In this document: positions 7,752 through 16,422 of the stretch, piece by piece
How the letters are laid out: every line of letters begins with the position of its first letter
Numbering within the stretch: the stretch's first letter is position 1
Assembly (NCBI RefSeq): GCF_020096995.1
Contig: NZ_CP083692.1
Span: 1,736,001-1,800,000, forward strand
DNA length: 64,000 bases
Origin: Leucobacter sp. Psy1
GTDB taxonomy: Bacteria; Actinomycetota; Actinomycetes; Actinomycetales; Microbacteriaceae
Direction: 5' to 3'
Position numbers and translations under genes: made by a program
The notes under the pieces: model-generated
Told to the model about the DNA's origin: nothing
Database searches by the model: none
The model's input: only the letters and a program-made list of their open reading frames with translations

Positions 7752-7757
7752 TACGAT
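7752..7757 (+). promoter_or_regulatory. Candidate leaderless -10 (TACGAT) for the alpha/beta hydrolase
   Basis: The hexamer is followed after 6 nt by the GTG start at 7764, and no Shine-Dalgarno sequence lies between. Confidence 0.45.
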
Positions 7758-7763
7758 TGCCTG

Positions 7764-8681
7764 GTGACTGACGCACCGCCAGACCTCCTGATCCCGACAC
7801 TGGGCACCACGACGCGCGCGTGGACCGCCGGACCCGACGACGGCGCGCCGCTCATCCTGGTCCACGGCTTCCGGGGCGATCACCACGGTCTCGACGGCAT
7901 CGGGCACGCGATCGCCGAACTGGTGCCAGAGGTCCGGATCCTGGTACCCGACCTTCCCGGCTTCGGCGCCACCCCGGCGGTTCCCGGGCGAACCCACGAC
8001 CTCGCCCTCTACGGGGAGTGGCTGCGCGCCTTCGCGACTGCGACCGCTCCGGAAGGATACGGGGTGCTCGGCCACTCCTTCGGCTCGCTCGTCGTCGCAG
8101 AAGCGATCGATCAGGGGCTGGCGCCCGGGCGTGCGGTCCTCGTCAACCCGATCTCGGCACCGGCCCTCGAAGGGCCGAACGCACCGATGACCCGCCTCGC
8201 CACCGTGTACTACCGCGCGGCCCGTGCACTGCCCGAGGCCGGAGCGCGGCGACTGCTCGGCAATCCCGCCATCGTGCGCCTCATGAGCGAGGTCATGGCG
8301 AAGACGCGTGACCGGCAGCTCCGCGCGTGGATCCACGACCAGCACGACCGGTATTTCAGTGTGTTCGCGGATCCCGCGACGCTGCTCGAGGCATTCCAGG
8401 CCTCCGTCTCCCACACCGTGACCGAGGTCGCCGAGGCGTTCACGATGCCCACACTCGTCGTGGCGGGGGAGCGGGACGACCTCTCGACCCCGGTCGATCA
8501 ACTGGGACTGGTGCGTCGCCTTCCCGACGCACGCTTGCGCGTGATCCCCGGCGCCGGTCATCTCGTGCACTACGAAGCGGTCGCCGACACGGCGGCGTGG
8601 ACGGCGGCCTTCCTCCGCGAGACGCAGCGGACGACCGCGGCGGCGCACGACTGCGAGCAGACGGGGGAGGAGCGAGAGTGA
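7764..8681 (+). CDS. Alpha/beta-fold hydrolase
   Basis: A 305-residue soluble hydrolase. The oxyanion-side motif H-G-F-R-G lies near residue 35, the nucleophile elbow G-H-S-F-G-S near 103-108, an acidic residue follows in G-E-R-D-D (about 235-239) and the catalytic His is in G-A-G-H-L-V-H near 265. The substrate is unknown. The gene overlaps the following TrmH-type gene by 4 bp (GTGA), so the two are co-translated, though a functional link is not obvious. Confidence 0.8.
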   Translation: MTDAPPDLLIPTLGTTTRAWTAGPDDGAPLILVHGFRGDHHGLDGIGHAIAELVPEVRILVPDLPGFGATPAVPGRTHDLALYGEWLRAFATATAPEGYGVLGHSFGSLVVAEAIDQGLAPGRAVLVNPISAPALEGPNAPMTRLATVYYRAARALPEAGARRLLGNPAIVRLMSEVMAKTRDRQLRAWIHDQHDRYFSVFADPATLLEAFQASVSHTVTEVAEAFTMPTLVVAGERDDLSTPVDQLGLVRRLPDARLRVIPGAGHLVHYEAVADTAAWTAAFLRETQRTTAAAHDCEQTGEERE

Positions 8682-9559
8682 GGATCGAGCGCGTTCATGA
8701 TCTCGACGCTCCCGAGCTCGCCGACTACACGCGGCTCACCGATGTCGCGCTCCGACGGGTGCGCGAGCCGGAGGAGGGGCTCTACCTCGCCGAGTCGACG
8801 AAGGTGATCGGTCGTGCCCTGCGCGCCGGGCACCGGCCGCGCTCCGTGCTGCTCCTCGAGGAGTGGATTCCCCGCGTTGAGGGGCTCCTCGACGCGTATC
8901 CCGACGTACCCGTCTACGTCGGGAGCTCTGAGCAGCTGGAGCGACTGACCGGTTTCCATTTGCATCGCGGGGCGATCGCCTCGATGCACCGCCCGGCGCT
9001 CCGCGACCCGGCCGAGCTGATCTCCGCGGTGCGTCGCACGGGTCACCCTGCGGATGAGTCCCCGGGCGACGACGGGGCCCGCTCGCGCATCGCCGTGCTC
9101 GAGAATCTCGCCGATCACGCCAACGTGGGCTCCTGCTTCCGGAACGCTGCGGCGATGGGGTTCGATGCCGTGCTCGTCACGCCCAGCTGCGCCGATCCAC
9201 TGTATCGTCGCTCAGTGCGCGTCTCGATGGGGACCGTGTTCCAAGTGCCGTGGACACGGATCGATGCATGGCCGCGCGGCGGCGTCGAGCTGCTGCAGGA
9301 GCTCGGATATGCCGTCGCGGGCATGACATTGGGGGAGGGAGCGATCTCCCTGGACGAGCTCGTCGCGGAGGACCACCGCGACCTGGCCCTCGTGTTCGGC
9401 TCGGAGGGCCATGGGCTCCAGGCCGCCACGGATCACCGTCTCGACCGGCGTGTGACGATTCCCATGATGGGCGGCGTCGACTCTCTGAACGTCGCCGCCT
9501 CGTCGGCCGTCGCGTTCTATGCGACCCGTGATCCCCGCGCGGGGGAGCCGCGCGCCTGA
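8678..9559 (+). CDS. TrmH/SpoU-family RNA 2'-O-ribose methyltransferase
   Basis: A 293-residue SPOUT methyltransferase. An N-terminal substrate-binding region with the family's Y-L-A-E-S-x-K-V-I pattern is followed by the three SPOUT motifs: N-x-x-N-V-G-S-C-F-R-N-A (as D-H-A-N-V-G), then V-F-G-S-E-G-H-G-L, and I-P-M-M-G-G-V-D-S-L-N-V-A-A-S. It probably methylates rRNA or tRNA ribose. GTG 8678 is chosen for its strong GGGGAGGA (8664-8671) and 4-bp overlap with the hydrolase. A small 6-bp hairpin (9562-9577) follows the stop. Confidence 0.88.
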   Translation: MRIERVHDLDAPELADYTRLTDVALRRVREPEEGLYLAESTKVIGRALRAGHRPRSVLLLEEWIPRVEGLLDAYPDVPVYVGSSEQLERLTGFHLHRGAIASMHRPALRDPAELISAVRRTGHPADESPGDDGARSRIAVLENLADHANVGSCFRNAAAMGFDAVLVTPSCADPLYRRSVRVSMGTVFQVPWTRIDAWPRGGVELLQELGYAVAGMTLGEGAISLDELVAEDHRDLALVFGSEGHGLQAATDHRLDRRVTIPMMGGVDSLNVAASSAVAFYATRDPRAGEPRA

Positions 9560-9598
9560 ATGCCGGTCGAGTACCGGCTGACAAGATGCTGGACGGAT

Positions 9599-10420
<822 letters not shown>

Positions 10421-10434
10421 TTCAGGGCGGAGCC

Positions 10435-10479
10435 GCCGCGGGTGGGCCGGGGATGCACTCCCGGCCCACCCGCGGCGTT
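10435..10479 (+). terminator. Strong terminator after rpf
   Basis: A perfect 17-bp GC-rich stem pairs 10435-10451 with 10460-10476 around an 8-nt loop, followed by G and TTT. It insulates rpf from the PAP2 gene. Confidence 0.9.
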
Positions 10480-10614
10480 TCTGTGCGGGGGAGGAGCACG
10501 CCCCGCACACGACTCCCACCAGTCCGGCCCCGGCGGCAACACAGCGAATTGTCCCGCGAGGACAGTACATTGATGGATGATGAGCACGAGAGCACGCCAC
10601 GGGGGGAGTCGCGT

Positions 10615-11430
10615 ATGAGCACGGGGGCCGTCACCCAGGTACTCCGCGCGCAGGGAAGGAGCGCGAGCCGTTCCCGCGCGCTGCTCATCGCCGTCCTCTC
10701 CGCGGTCGTCGGCATCTCGTCGTACATCGTCGGCGTCCGCAGCGCGATCGGACAGCGTGCGGAGGCACTCGTCCTCGGTGAGGCCGTGTTCAGCACGACG
10801 CCGCCCGCGCCGCTCAACCTCGTGTCGATCCCGAGCGTCGCCGTCGTCTTCCTGCTCCTCGGCTTCGTGGCGTTCCTGGTGCACGGGCCGATCCGCGCGA
10901 TCGGCGTCACCGTCGTACCCGCGATCGGCATCGTCGCAGCCCAGTTCTTGAAGCAGCAGTTCCTCATCAGACCGGGGCTGTTCGAGCTCGACGCACCCAA
11001 CACGTTCCCCAGCGGACACATGTCGATTTTTGTGCTCTTCGTGGCCGCATGCATCTGGACCGTCCCGGACCGCGCACGCGCCGTCGTCGCGCTCGGCGGG
11101 TCGGCGCTCATGGGCGTCGTCGCCTGGCAGCTGCTCGAGTACGGCTGGCACCGGCCGAGCGATGTGCTCGGAGCCATGATGCTCGGCGTGCTGACGTTCG
11201 CCGTCATGACGATCGTCGCGCCAATCCGGATGTCGCGTCGGCCTTCAGGGATCGTCGCGGTGCGCGTGATCCTGATCGGCGTCGGCATGTTGCTCGTCGT
11301 CGCAGCGCTGGTCGTCGCCGCATCGACATTCTGGGTCGAGACCGCCGGACTCATGATCCTCGCCGGAAGCCTCGGGGCAATCGGTGCTGCAGCACTGAGC
11401 GGTCAAGCACTCATTACGCTCAGTTCATAG
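10615..11430 (+). CDS. PAP2-superfamily membrane phosphatase
   Basis: About 271 residues with six or more membrane helices. The PAP2 signature appears as K-Q-Q-F-L-I-R-P, then P-S-G-H and later H-R-P-S-D-V-L-G, which supply the catalytic His and Asp residues. Such enzymes hydrolyse lipid phosphates, for example undecaprenyl diphosphate, at the outer face of the membrane. I prefer ATG 10615 because GGGGGGAG (10601-10608) precedes it at 6 nt. An in-frame ATG at 10573 with a weaker GAGGA is the alternative and would add 14 polar residues. Confidence 0.8.
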   Translation: MSTGAVTQVLRAQGRSASRSRALLIAVLSAVVGISSYIVGVRSAIGQRAEALVLGEAVFSTTPPAPLNLVSIPSVAVVFLLLGFVAFLVHGPIRAIGVTVVPAIGIVAAQFLKQQFLIRPGLFELDAPNTFPSGHMSIFVLFVAACIWTVPDRARAVVALGGSALMGVVAWQLLEYGWHRPSDVLGAMMLGVLTFAVMTIVAPIRMSRRPSGIVAVRVILIGVGMLLVVAALVVAASTFWVETAGLMILAGSLGAIGAAALSGQALITLSS

Positions 11431-11460
11431 GCGCGAATCCGCGCACACGTCTTCGCGTTG

Positions 11461-11474
11461 ATAATGTATATTAT
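11461..11474. promoter_or_regulatory. AT-rich dyad upstream of the terC riboswitch
   Basis: ATAAT and ATTAT form an inverted repeat around GTAT, within a run of A/T that stands out in this GC-rich window. It lies 40 bp upstream of the terC -10 candidate. It may be a regulator site (for example of a DtxR/MntR-type protein) or part of a second promoter. Confidence 0.35.
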
Positions 11475-11513
11475 GTCAGTTCGCATGTTGCGCGTTCGGA
11501 AATACTCGCGGGC

Positions 11514-11519
11514 TACAAT
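11514..11519 (+). promoter_or_regulatory. Candidate -10 (TACAAT) for terC
   Basis: A near-consensus hexamer 18 nt before the riboswitch. A weak -35 (TTGCGC, 11488-11493) lies 20 bp upstream, which is longer than ideal. Confidence 0.5.
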
Positions 11520-11536
11520 CCCCTGGTACACTCAAC

Positions 11537-11650
11537 TCCCAGCAAGGGAGTATCCCCCCTCTCCGTGAACGTCAGCACGTTCGGCACCTTGCCGAACCGG
11601 ATGCGGAGGCCGATCCACCTCGGGTGATCGGCGGGAGAGACTTGCGTGGA
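11537..11650 (+). promoter_or_regulatory. yybP-ykoY (manganese) riboswitch in the terC leader
   Basis: The conserved 5' segment GCAAGGGAGTA (11542-11552) and the 3' segment GGGAGAGACTTGC (11633-11645) form the closing helix (GCAAG with CTTGC) and the two GA-rich loops that bind Mn in this class. Between them are a hairpin with GAACGT/ACGTTC arms and one with GCCGATC/GATCGGC arms. The element sits directly before a TerC-family exporter gene, the classic partner. The terC ribosome-binding site is about 18 nt after the closing helix, so control may be translational. Confidence 0.8.
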
Positions 11651-11674
11651 TCACGACACCCACGGGAGGCTCTC

Positions 11675-12934
11675 TTGGAGATCAACGGCTGGACTTGGGC
11701 CATCACCATCGCGGTGATCATCGGCCTACTGCTGTTCGACTATTTCGCGCACGTCCGGAAGGCGCACACGCCGCATATTCGCGAGGCGGCCATCTGGTCG
11801 GCCATCTACGTGGGCCTCGCGCTCGTGTTCGGTCTTGTCTTCTTCCTGTTCGGCGACACCCAGCACGCCATCGAGTACTACTCCGGGTACATCACGGAGA
11901 AGGCGCTCAGCGTGGACAACCTCTTCGTGTTCCTCGTGATCATGTCGTCGTTCCAGGTGCCGCGCGATTACCAGCAGAAGGTTCTACTCTTCGGCATCAC
12001 CTTCGCGCTCATCTCGCGCACGGCGTTCATCCTCGTGGGTGCGGCCATCATCGAGGCCTGGTCAGATGTCTTCTACCTCTTCGGCATCGCGCTCCTGCTC
12101 ATCGCCGGTCAGCAGCTCAAGGGTGAGCTGACGGGCGATAAGGACGGGAAGGACGAGGCGGACAACATCATGGTCCGCGGCGCCAAGCGCTTCCTGCCAG
12201 CCTCGGACGAGTACAACGGCGACCGCCTGACCGTCATGAAGAACGGCAAGCGCCTCATCACACCGATGCTGCTCGTCATGGTCGCCATCGGCGCGACCGA
12301 CCTGCTGTTCGCGTTCGACTCGATCCCCGCGATCTTCGGTCTGACGCAGGACCCCTACATCGTCTTCACGGCGACGGCGTTCTCGCTCATGGGACTCCGT
12401 CAGCTCTACTTCCTCATCGACGGACTGCTCGACCGCCTCGTGTACCTCTCCTACGGTCTCGCGGCGATCCTCGGCTTCATCGGCGTCAAGCTGATCCTCC
12501 ACGCGCTGCACGAGAACAACCTGTTCTTCGTGAACGGCGGCGAGAACGTTCCGGTCAGCGAGATCCCGACCGAGATTTCGCTGCTCGTCATCGTCTGCAT
12601 CCTCATCATCACGGTGCTCGCGTCCCTCGCCAGCCCGAAGGGACGCGCACTCCGCGCACTGCAGAACGCTGAGCGGTTCGCGCACCGGTACACCGAGCTC
12701 AGCGATGAGGCGACCGAGGCGGAGCGTCGCGACGCCGCTCAGCTCATGGACGACTGGACTCGCCGGGCCGAGTCGGTCCCCCAGAAGTACCGCGACGATC
12801 TCATCGAGCACAAGGATCGCTACTCGCGCATCATCCGAACCGCTCACGAGTCGCGCCTGCAGGCAGCCAACGCCGCTGGTGTCGAGGCACCCGTCTCCCA
12901 GGAGATCGTGGACCAGGACGGCCCGACGATCTAG
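11675..12934 (+). CDS. TerC-family integral membrane protein (probable manganese exporter, Alx/YkoY-like)
   Basis: About 419 residues with seven or more membrane helices, including the TerC motifs E-K-A-L-S-V-D-N-L-F-V-F, A-T-D-L-L-F-A-F-D-S-I-P-A and the F-S-L-M-G-L-R-Q-L-Y-F-L block. A roughly 90-residue charged cytoplasmic tail ends the protein. TerC/Alx members export Mn(II), consistent with the riboswitch upstream. I chose TTG 11675 because GGGAGG (11664-11669) precedes it by 5 nt. An in-frame ATG at 11624 would start inside the riboswitch fold and is rejected. Confidence 0.9.
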   Translation: MEINGWTWAITIAVIIGLLLFDYFAHVRKAHTPHIREAAIWSAIYVGLALVFGLVFFLFGDTQHAIEYYSGYITEKALSVDNLFVFLVIMSSFQVPRDYQQKVLLFGITFALISRTAFILVGAAIIEAWSDVFYLFGIALLLIAGQQLKGELTGDKDGKDEADNIMVRGAKRFLPASDEYNGDRLTVMKNGKRLITPMLLVMVAIGATDLLFAFDSIPAIFGLTQDPYIVFTATAFSLMGLRQLYFLIDGLLDRLVYLSYGLAAILGFIGVKLILHALHENNLFFVNGGENVPVSEIPTEISLLVIVCILIITVLASLASPKGRALRALQNAERFAHRYTELSDEATEAERRDAAQLMDDWTRRAESVPQKYRDDLIEHKDRYSRIIRTAHESRLQAANAAGVEAPVSQEIVDQDGPTI

Positions 12935-12956
12935 CGCATCCCGACGCTCGATGCAC

Positions 12957-12994
12957 GAAAGCGCCGAGGGGGCTTACGCTCCTCCGGCGCTTTC
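12957..12994. terminator. Terminator hairpin between terC and pspA (probably bidirectional)
   Basis: A 10-bp stem pairs 12957-12966 with 12985-12994, extended by further GAGG/CCTC pairing within. It lies between the convergent 3' ends of terC and pspA. No long T run is seen on either side. Confidence 0.7.
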
Positions 12995-13041
12995 GCGTCT
13001 CCCCTGCCGCGTTCCGTTGTCGGCGGGTCAGCGGAACGCGC

Positions 13042-13776
13042 TCACCGGTCGATGGCCTGCTGAGTCGTCCCGCTCTTGAGCGCTGCGAGCCGCGCCTCGA
13101 CCTCAGTGACCTCACCCAGGTTCTCGAGCTCCATGAACTGCTGGTCGAGGCTCGATGCGGCGAGCTCCTGCTTGCCCTGCGCCAGCGCCTCCTGGCGACG
13201 GATCTTGTCCTCGAACCGGCCGAGCTCGCTGTTCGGATCCAGGAAGTCGACCGATTTCACGGCGTCGGCGACCCGGTTCTGCGCCTCCGCAACCTTCGCA
13301 CGGGCGACGAGCTCGTTCCGCTTCGCCTTCAGCTGCTCGAGCTTCTCCTTCATCCCCTGCAGACCGGCCTTCAGCCGATCGACGACCTCCGTCTGAGTCG
13401 CGATCGTCGGAGCAGCCTCCTTGGCCTCGTTCTCCGCACTGATCTGCCGCTGCAGCGCAACCTTCGCGAGGTTGTCGAACTTGTCGGCGTCTGCAGCGTT
13501 GCCGCCCGCGCGCATCTCGTCGGCCTTCCGGCTCGCGGCGACGGCCTTGCGCCCCCACTCGTTCGCGGTGTCCACGTCCTCGGCGTAGTCGCGCTCCAGG
13601 AGCCGCAGGTTGCCGATCGTCTCGGCGATGGCGGCCTCGGCGTCCGCGATGCTGGCGCTGTAGTCGCGGACGAGTTGATCGATCATCTTCTGCGGGTCCT
13701 CCGCAGCATCGATCGCGGCATTGACGTTGGCGCGCACCAGGGCGGAGATGCGGCCGAAGATGGACTGCTTCGTCAT
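13042..13776 (-). CDS. pspA: PspA/IM30-family envelope-stress protein
   Basis: A 244-residue, almost wholly alpha-helical coiled-coil protein with the PspA start (K-Q-S-I-F-G-R-I-S-A-L-V-R-A-N-V-N-A) including an amphipathic N-terminal helix, and the D-P-Q-K-M-I-D-Q motif. PspA/IM30 proteins form ESCRT-III-like assemblies that bind and protect stressed membranes. ATG 13776 follows GAGAGG. It is transcribed away from a coiled-coil protein gene, with 53 bp between start codons and overlapping promoters, which suggests a shared stress function. Confidence 0.9.
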   Translation of the reverse strand: MTKQSIFGRISALVRANVNAAIDAAEDPQKMIDQLVRDYSASIADAEAAIAETIGNLRLLERDYAEDVDTANEWGRKAVAASRKADEMRAGGNAADADKFDNLAKVALQRQISAENEAKEAAPTIATQTEVVDRLKAGLQGMKEKLEQLKAKRNELVARAKVAEAQNRVADAVKSVDFLDPNSELGRFEDKIRRQEALAQGKQELAASSLDQQFMELENLGEVTEVEARLAALKSGTTQQAIDR

Positions 13777-13794
13777 GGGGTTCCTCTCGTTTCC

Positions 13795-13829
13795 ACTGAC
13801 TGTATATGTGAACACACTAGGATCGGAAC
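13795..13829. promoter_or_regulatory. Overlapping divergent promoters of pspA and the coiled-coil gene
   Basis: For pspA (minus): TTCCGA (13824-13829), 17 bp, TATACA (13801-13806). For the plus-strand gene: CTGACT (13796-13801), 16 bp, TAGGAT (13818-13823), which ends exactly 6 nt before ATG 13830, suggesting a leaderless message. Each promoter's elements lie within the other's, so they may exclude one another. Confidence 0.5.
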
Positions 13830-15152
13830 ATGGTGGGTTTCTGGGGGCGCCGCAAGCGCGAGGCCGACGAACGCCAGGGTCAGGTCGACGACGCTCTCGC
13901 CGGTCAGGCGCGCACCGCGCTCGTGACCGCCGACGAGCGGATCCGCGCCACCGACGACGAGCTCGCGTTCGCGTCGGCCGAGCTCGGTGAGTCGGCGACC
14001 GCCGATCTGCGCACCGCTCTCGCAGCAGTGCGACAGCACCTCGGCGAGGCATTCCAGCTGCACCAGCTCAACCACGACGAGATCCCCGATACCCCTGAGG
14101 AGCTCCGCACTCGGAACACCCGCATCGTGCAGCTCTGCGACTGGGCGGAGGAAGTGCTGGATGAGCGCACCGAGGCCCTGCGTGCCCAGGTCGAGCGCGT
14201 CAGAGAGGCCCCGCGCATCGCTCAGGGCGTGCGAGACGACGTCGAACGCCTGCGGAGCCGCATTCCCGAGACCCGCGACACGATCGAACGGCTGGGTGCA
14301 CGCTACAGTGCCTCAGCACTCCATCGAATCCGCCTGACGGCAGACGAGGCCGAACGGCTCCTCGACTTCGCGGTGCAGTCGGTCGAACTCTCCGAGCGAC
14401 GGCGGACCGCTGGCCGGAACGAGGACGCGACGCTCGCCCTCGAGACCGCCACCGAATCGGTGCGCCGTGCGACGTCCGTGCTCGACGGGGTGGACGGGTT
14501 CGAAGTCGAGGCCATGCGCGCCCAGTCCACACTCGCCGAGGTCATCGACGATTCCCGCTCGGACCTCGCCCGCGCGGCCTCACTCCCCCGGACCGGAGCA
14601 CTCGACGCCGCGATCCGCGATCTTGAGACGGCGCTCTCCACGGTGTCAGGCGCCCACGGCGCGCGCGACCCGTTCGCCGACCTCTCCGCCCTTTCACAGG
14701 CGAACGCGGCACTCGACGCCGCCGTCGAGCGCGCGCAGCGTCCACTCCCCTCGCTCGACCATGTGCGGCACGACGTCGGCGCGGCCGATCGCGCACTCGA
14801 TGTCGCCGACCGCCTCATCAACGGCCACCGCGGTTGGATCGGCGCCGACGCGCGGACGCGCTTCGCCGAAGCGCAGCGGCTCCGGAGTGAGCTCGACCCC
14901 CTGGTGGCGCCCGAGGAGACCCGCGAACGCGCCCAGCAACTCGCGCGGCGGACCACGCAGCTCGCCGACGAGGCCGTGCGACTGGCGCAGCGCGATATCG
15001 ACTCCGCTCGTCCGGACGACGACGATTGGGGCGGGTGGGTCGGACGCGGTCAACGCGGCGGCGGACCGCTCGGCGGTGGCGGTGCGAGCGTGCTCGGCCC
15101 TGTCCTCGGCGGCGTGCTCCTCGGCGGCCTCCTGGACGACATCTTCGACTGA
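13830..15152 (+). CDS. Coiled-coil protein with Gly-rich C-terminus, PspA neighbour (C-terminal part of TPM-domain proteins)
   Basis: A 440-residue, acidic and arginine-rich, helical protein with no signal peptide. Residues 1-390 are long helices rich in A, E, R and L. The end switches to a D-D-D-D-W-G-G-W stretch and a glycine-rich hydrophobic tail (G-V-L-L-G-G-L-L-D-D-I-F-D). This build resembles the cytoplasmic half of the longer TPM-domain (YgcG-like) proteins of related bacteria, but the TPM domain and its membrane anchor are missing. Divergent pairing with pspA suggests a role in envelope stress. The family match is by memory of the architecture and should be tested. Confidence 0.6.
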   Translation: MVGFWGRRKREADERQGQVDDALAGQARTALVTADERIRATDDELAFASAELGESATADLRTALAAVRQHLGEAFQLHQLNHDEIPDTPEELRTRNTRIVQLCDWAEEVLDERTEALRAQVERVREAPRIAQGVRDDVERLRSRIPETRDTIERLGARYSASALHRIRLTADEAERLLDFAVQSVELSERRRTAGRNEDATLALETATESVRRATSVLDGVDGFEVEAMRAQSTLAEVIDDSRSDLARAASLPRTGALDAAIRDLETALSTVSGAHGARDPFADLSALSQANAALDAAVERAQRPLPSLDHVRHDVGAADRALDVADRLINGHRGWIGADARTRFAEAQRLRSELDPLVAPEETRERAQQLARRTTQLADEAVRLAQRDIDSARPDDDDWGGWVGRGQRGGGPLGGGGASVLGPVLGGVLLGGLLDDIFD

Positions 15153-15179
15153 CGTCGCGGCGCGGGCGTTCTCGGCCGA

Positions 15180-15185
15180 TAGGGT
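15180..15185 (+). promoter_or_regulatory. Candidate leaderless -10 (TAGGGT) for the DUF418 gene
   Basis: The hexamer lies 7 nt before ATG 15193. No -35 is evident. Confidence 0.4.
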
Positions 15186-15192
15186 CGGAGTC

Positions 15193-16422
15193 ATGGCTGC
15201 TCAGCGATCCAATGCTCCCGACCTCGCGCGCGGCGTCATGCTCCTGCTCATCGCCATCGCCAACGTCTCCTTCTATCTCTGGGGGCACGACGCTCCGATG
15301 ACGTCGGCGCACCCTCTCGACGGGACCGCGCTCGACCGGGCTCTGGCCGCGATCGCGATCGTCCTGGTGGATGCCAGGATCTACCCCATGTTCGCGTTCC
15401 TCTTCGGATACGGGATCGTGCAATTCTCCCGATCGCGCTATGAGCGCGGGGTCTCGGAACCGGCGATCCGGGGCATGCTCTTCCGGCGGCACTGGTGGCT
15501 CATCGCGTTCGGCTTCGTGCACGCCCTGCTCCTCTTCGCGGGCGACATTCTCGGCACGTACGGCATCGCGGGGCTCATCCTGACCGCGATCTTCTTCAGC
15601 CGGTCGGACACCGTGCTGCGCATCACGATCTGGGTGATCCTCGGTGTCCTCGCGGTCGGCGCCGTCCTCATGCTCGGTACGGCGATCCTCGTCACCGCAC
15701 TGCTGCCCGACCCCACCGCATTCACTCTCGAGGACGACATCATGGTCTCGAACGCCGACTTCATGAACGGCATCGCCTCGTACGGCATCGCGATGCTCGT
15801 CCGCGTCGGCGTCTGGGTGGTATCGGCGCCGGGAGCTGTTTTCGGGTTGACGATCCCCGCGGCGATCCTCCTCGGCATGCTCGCCGGCCGGCACGCGTGG
15901 CTCGAAACCTTCTCCAGCAGGATCACGCTGGGAACCGTGGCTCTGTGGGGCATCGTCATCGGTGCCCTCGGAGGCCTCCTCCCCGCCCTCGGATACCTCG
16001 GCGCGGTGCCCTTCCTCGAGGGCTCCGAGTGGGGGACGATGGGGATCGCCCAGGTCACCGGGATCGCCGGTGGCGTCGGTTATGCCGCGCTGTTCGGGCT
16101 GATCGGTCAACGCCTCCCGACCCCAATGACGGGGATCCCGCGCGCGATCGCCGCCGTCGGCAAGCGCTCCCTCTCCTGCTACCTGTTCCAGTCGCTCATC
16201 TTCGCGCCGCTGCTGGCCGCGTGGGGCTTCGGTCTCGGAGCACAGATCAACACCACGGCGGCCTTCGGGATCGCGTTCGGCGTGTGGCTGGTCTCGGTGG
16301 TCCTCGCGTCACTGCTCGAGCGCAGGGGCGCACGCGGCCCTGCCGAGGTCCTTTTGCGTCGGCTCACCGCGGGGAAGCGCGGTCCGGCACCCGCTGAGCC
16401 TGCCGAACGGCCGGTCGGCTGA
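15193..16422 (+). CDS. DUF418-domain integral membrane protein
   Basis: A 409-residue protein with about ten membrane helices. The N-terminus (A-P-D-L-A-R-G-V-M-L-L-L-I-A-I-A-N) and the internal M-F-A-F-L-F-G-Y-G and C-Y-L-F-Q-S blocks match the DUF418/YeiB-like group, related to acyltransferase-3 membrane proteins. Its role is unknown; an envelope function is a guess from relatives. The TGA stop overlaps the trpF ATG by one base (TGATG), so trpF translation is probably coupled. Confidence 0.8.
   Translation: MAAQRSNAPDLARGVMLLLIAIANVSFYLWGHDAPMTSAHPLDGTALDRALAAIAIVLVDARIYPMFAFLFGYGIVQFSRSRYERGVSEPAIRGMLFRRHWWLIAFGFVHALLLFAGDILGTYGIAGLILTAIFFSRSDTVLRITIWVILGVLAVGAVLMLGTAILVTALLPDPTAFTLEDDIMVSNADFMNGIASYGIAMLVRVGVWVVSAPGAVFGLTIPAAILLGMLAGRHAWLETFSSRITLGTVALWGIVIGALGGLLPALGYLGAVPFLEGSEWGTMGIAQVTGIAGGVGYAALFGLIGQRLPTPMTGIPRAIAAVGKRSLSCYLFQSLIFAPLLAAWGFGLGAQINTTAAFGIAFGVWLVSVVLASLLERRGARGPAEVLLRRLTAGKRGPAPAEPAERPVG

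Noticed and set aside
11624-11674. ATG 11624 as the start of terC
   Set aside because: It would lie within the riboswitch fold and adds residues unlike the family; TTG 11675 has a strong ribosome-binding site.
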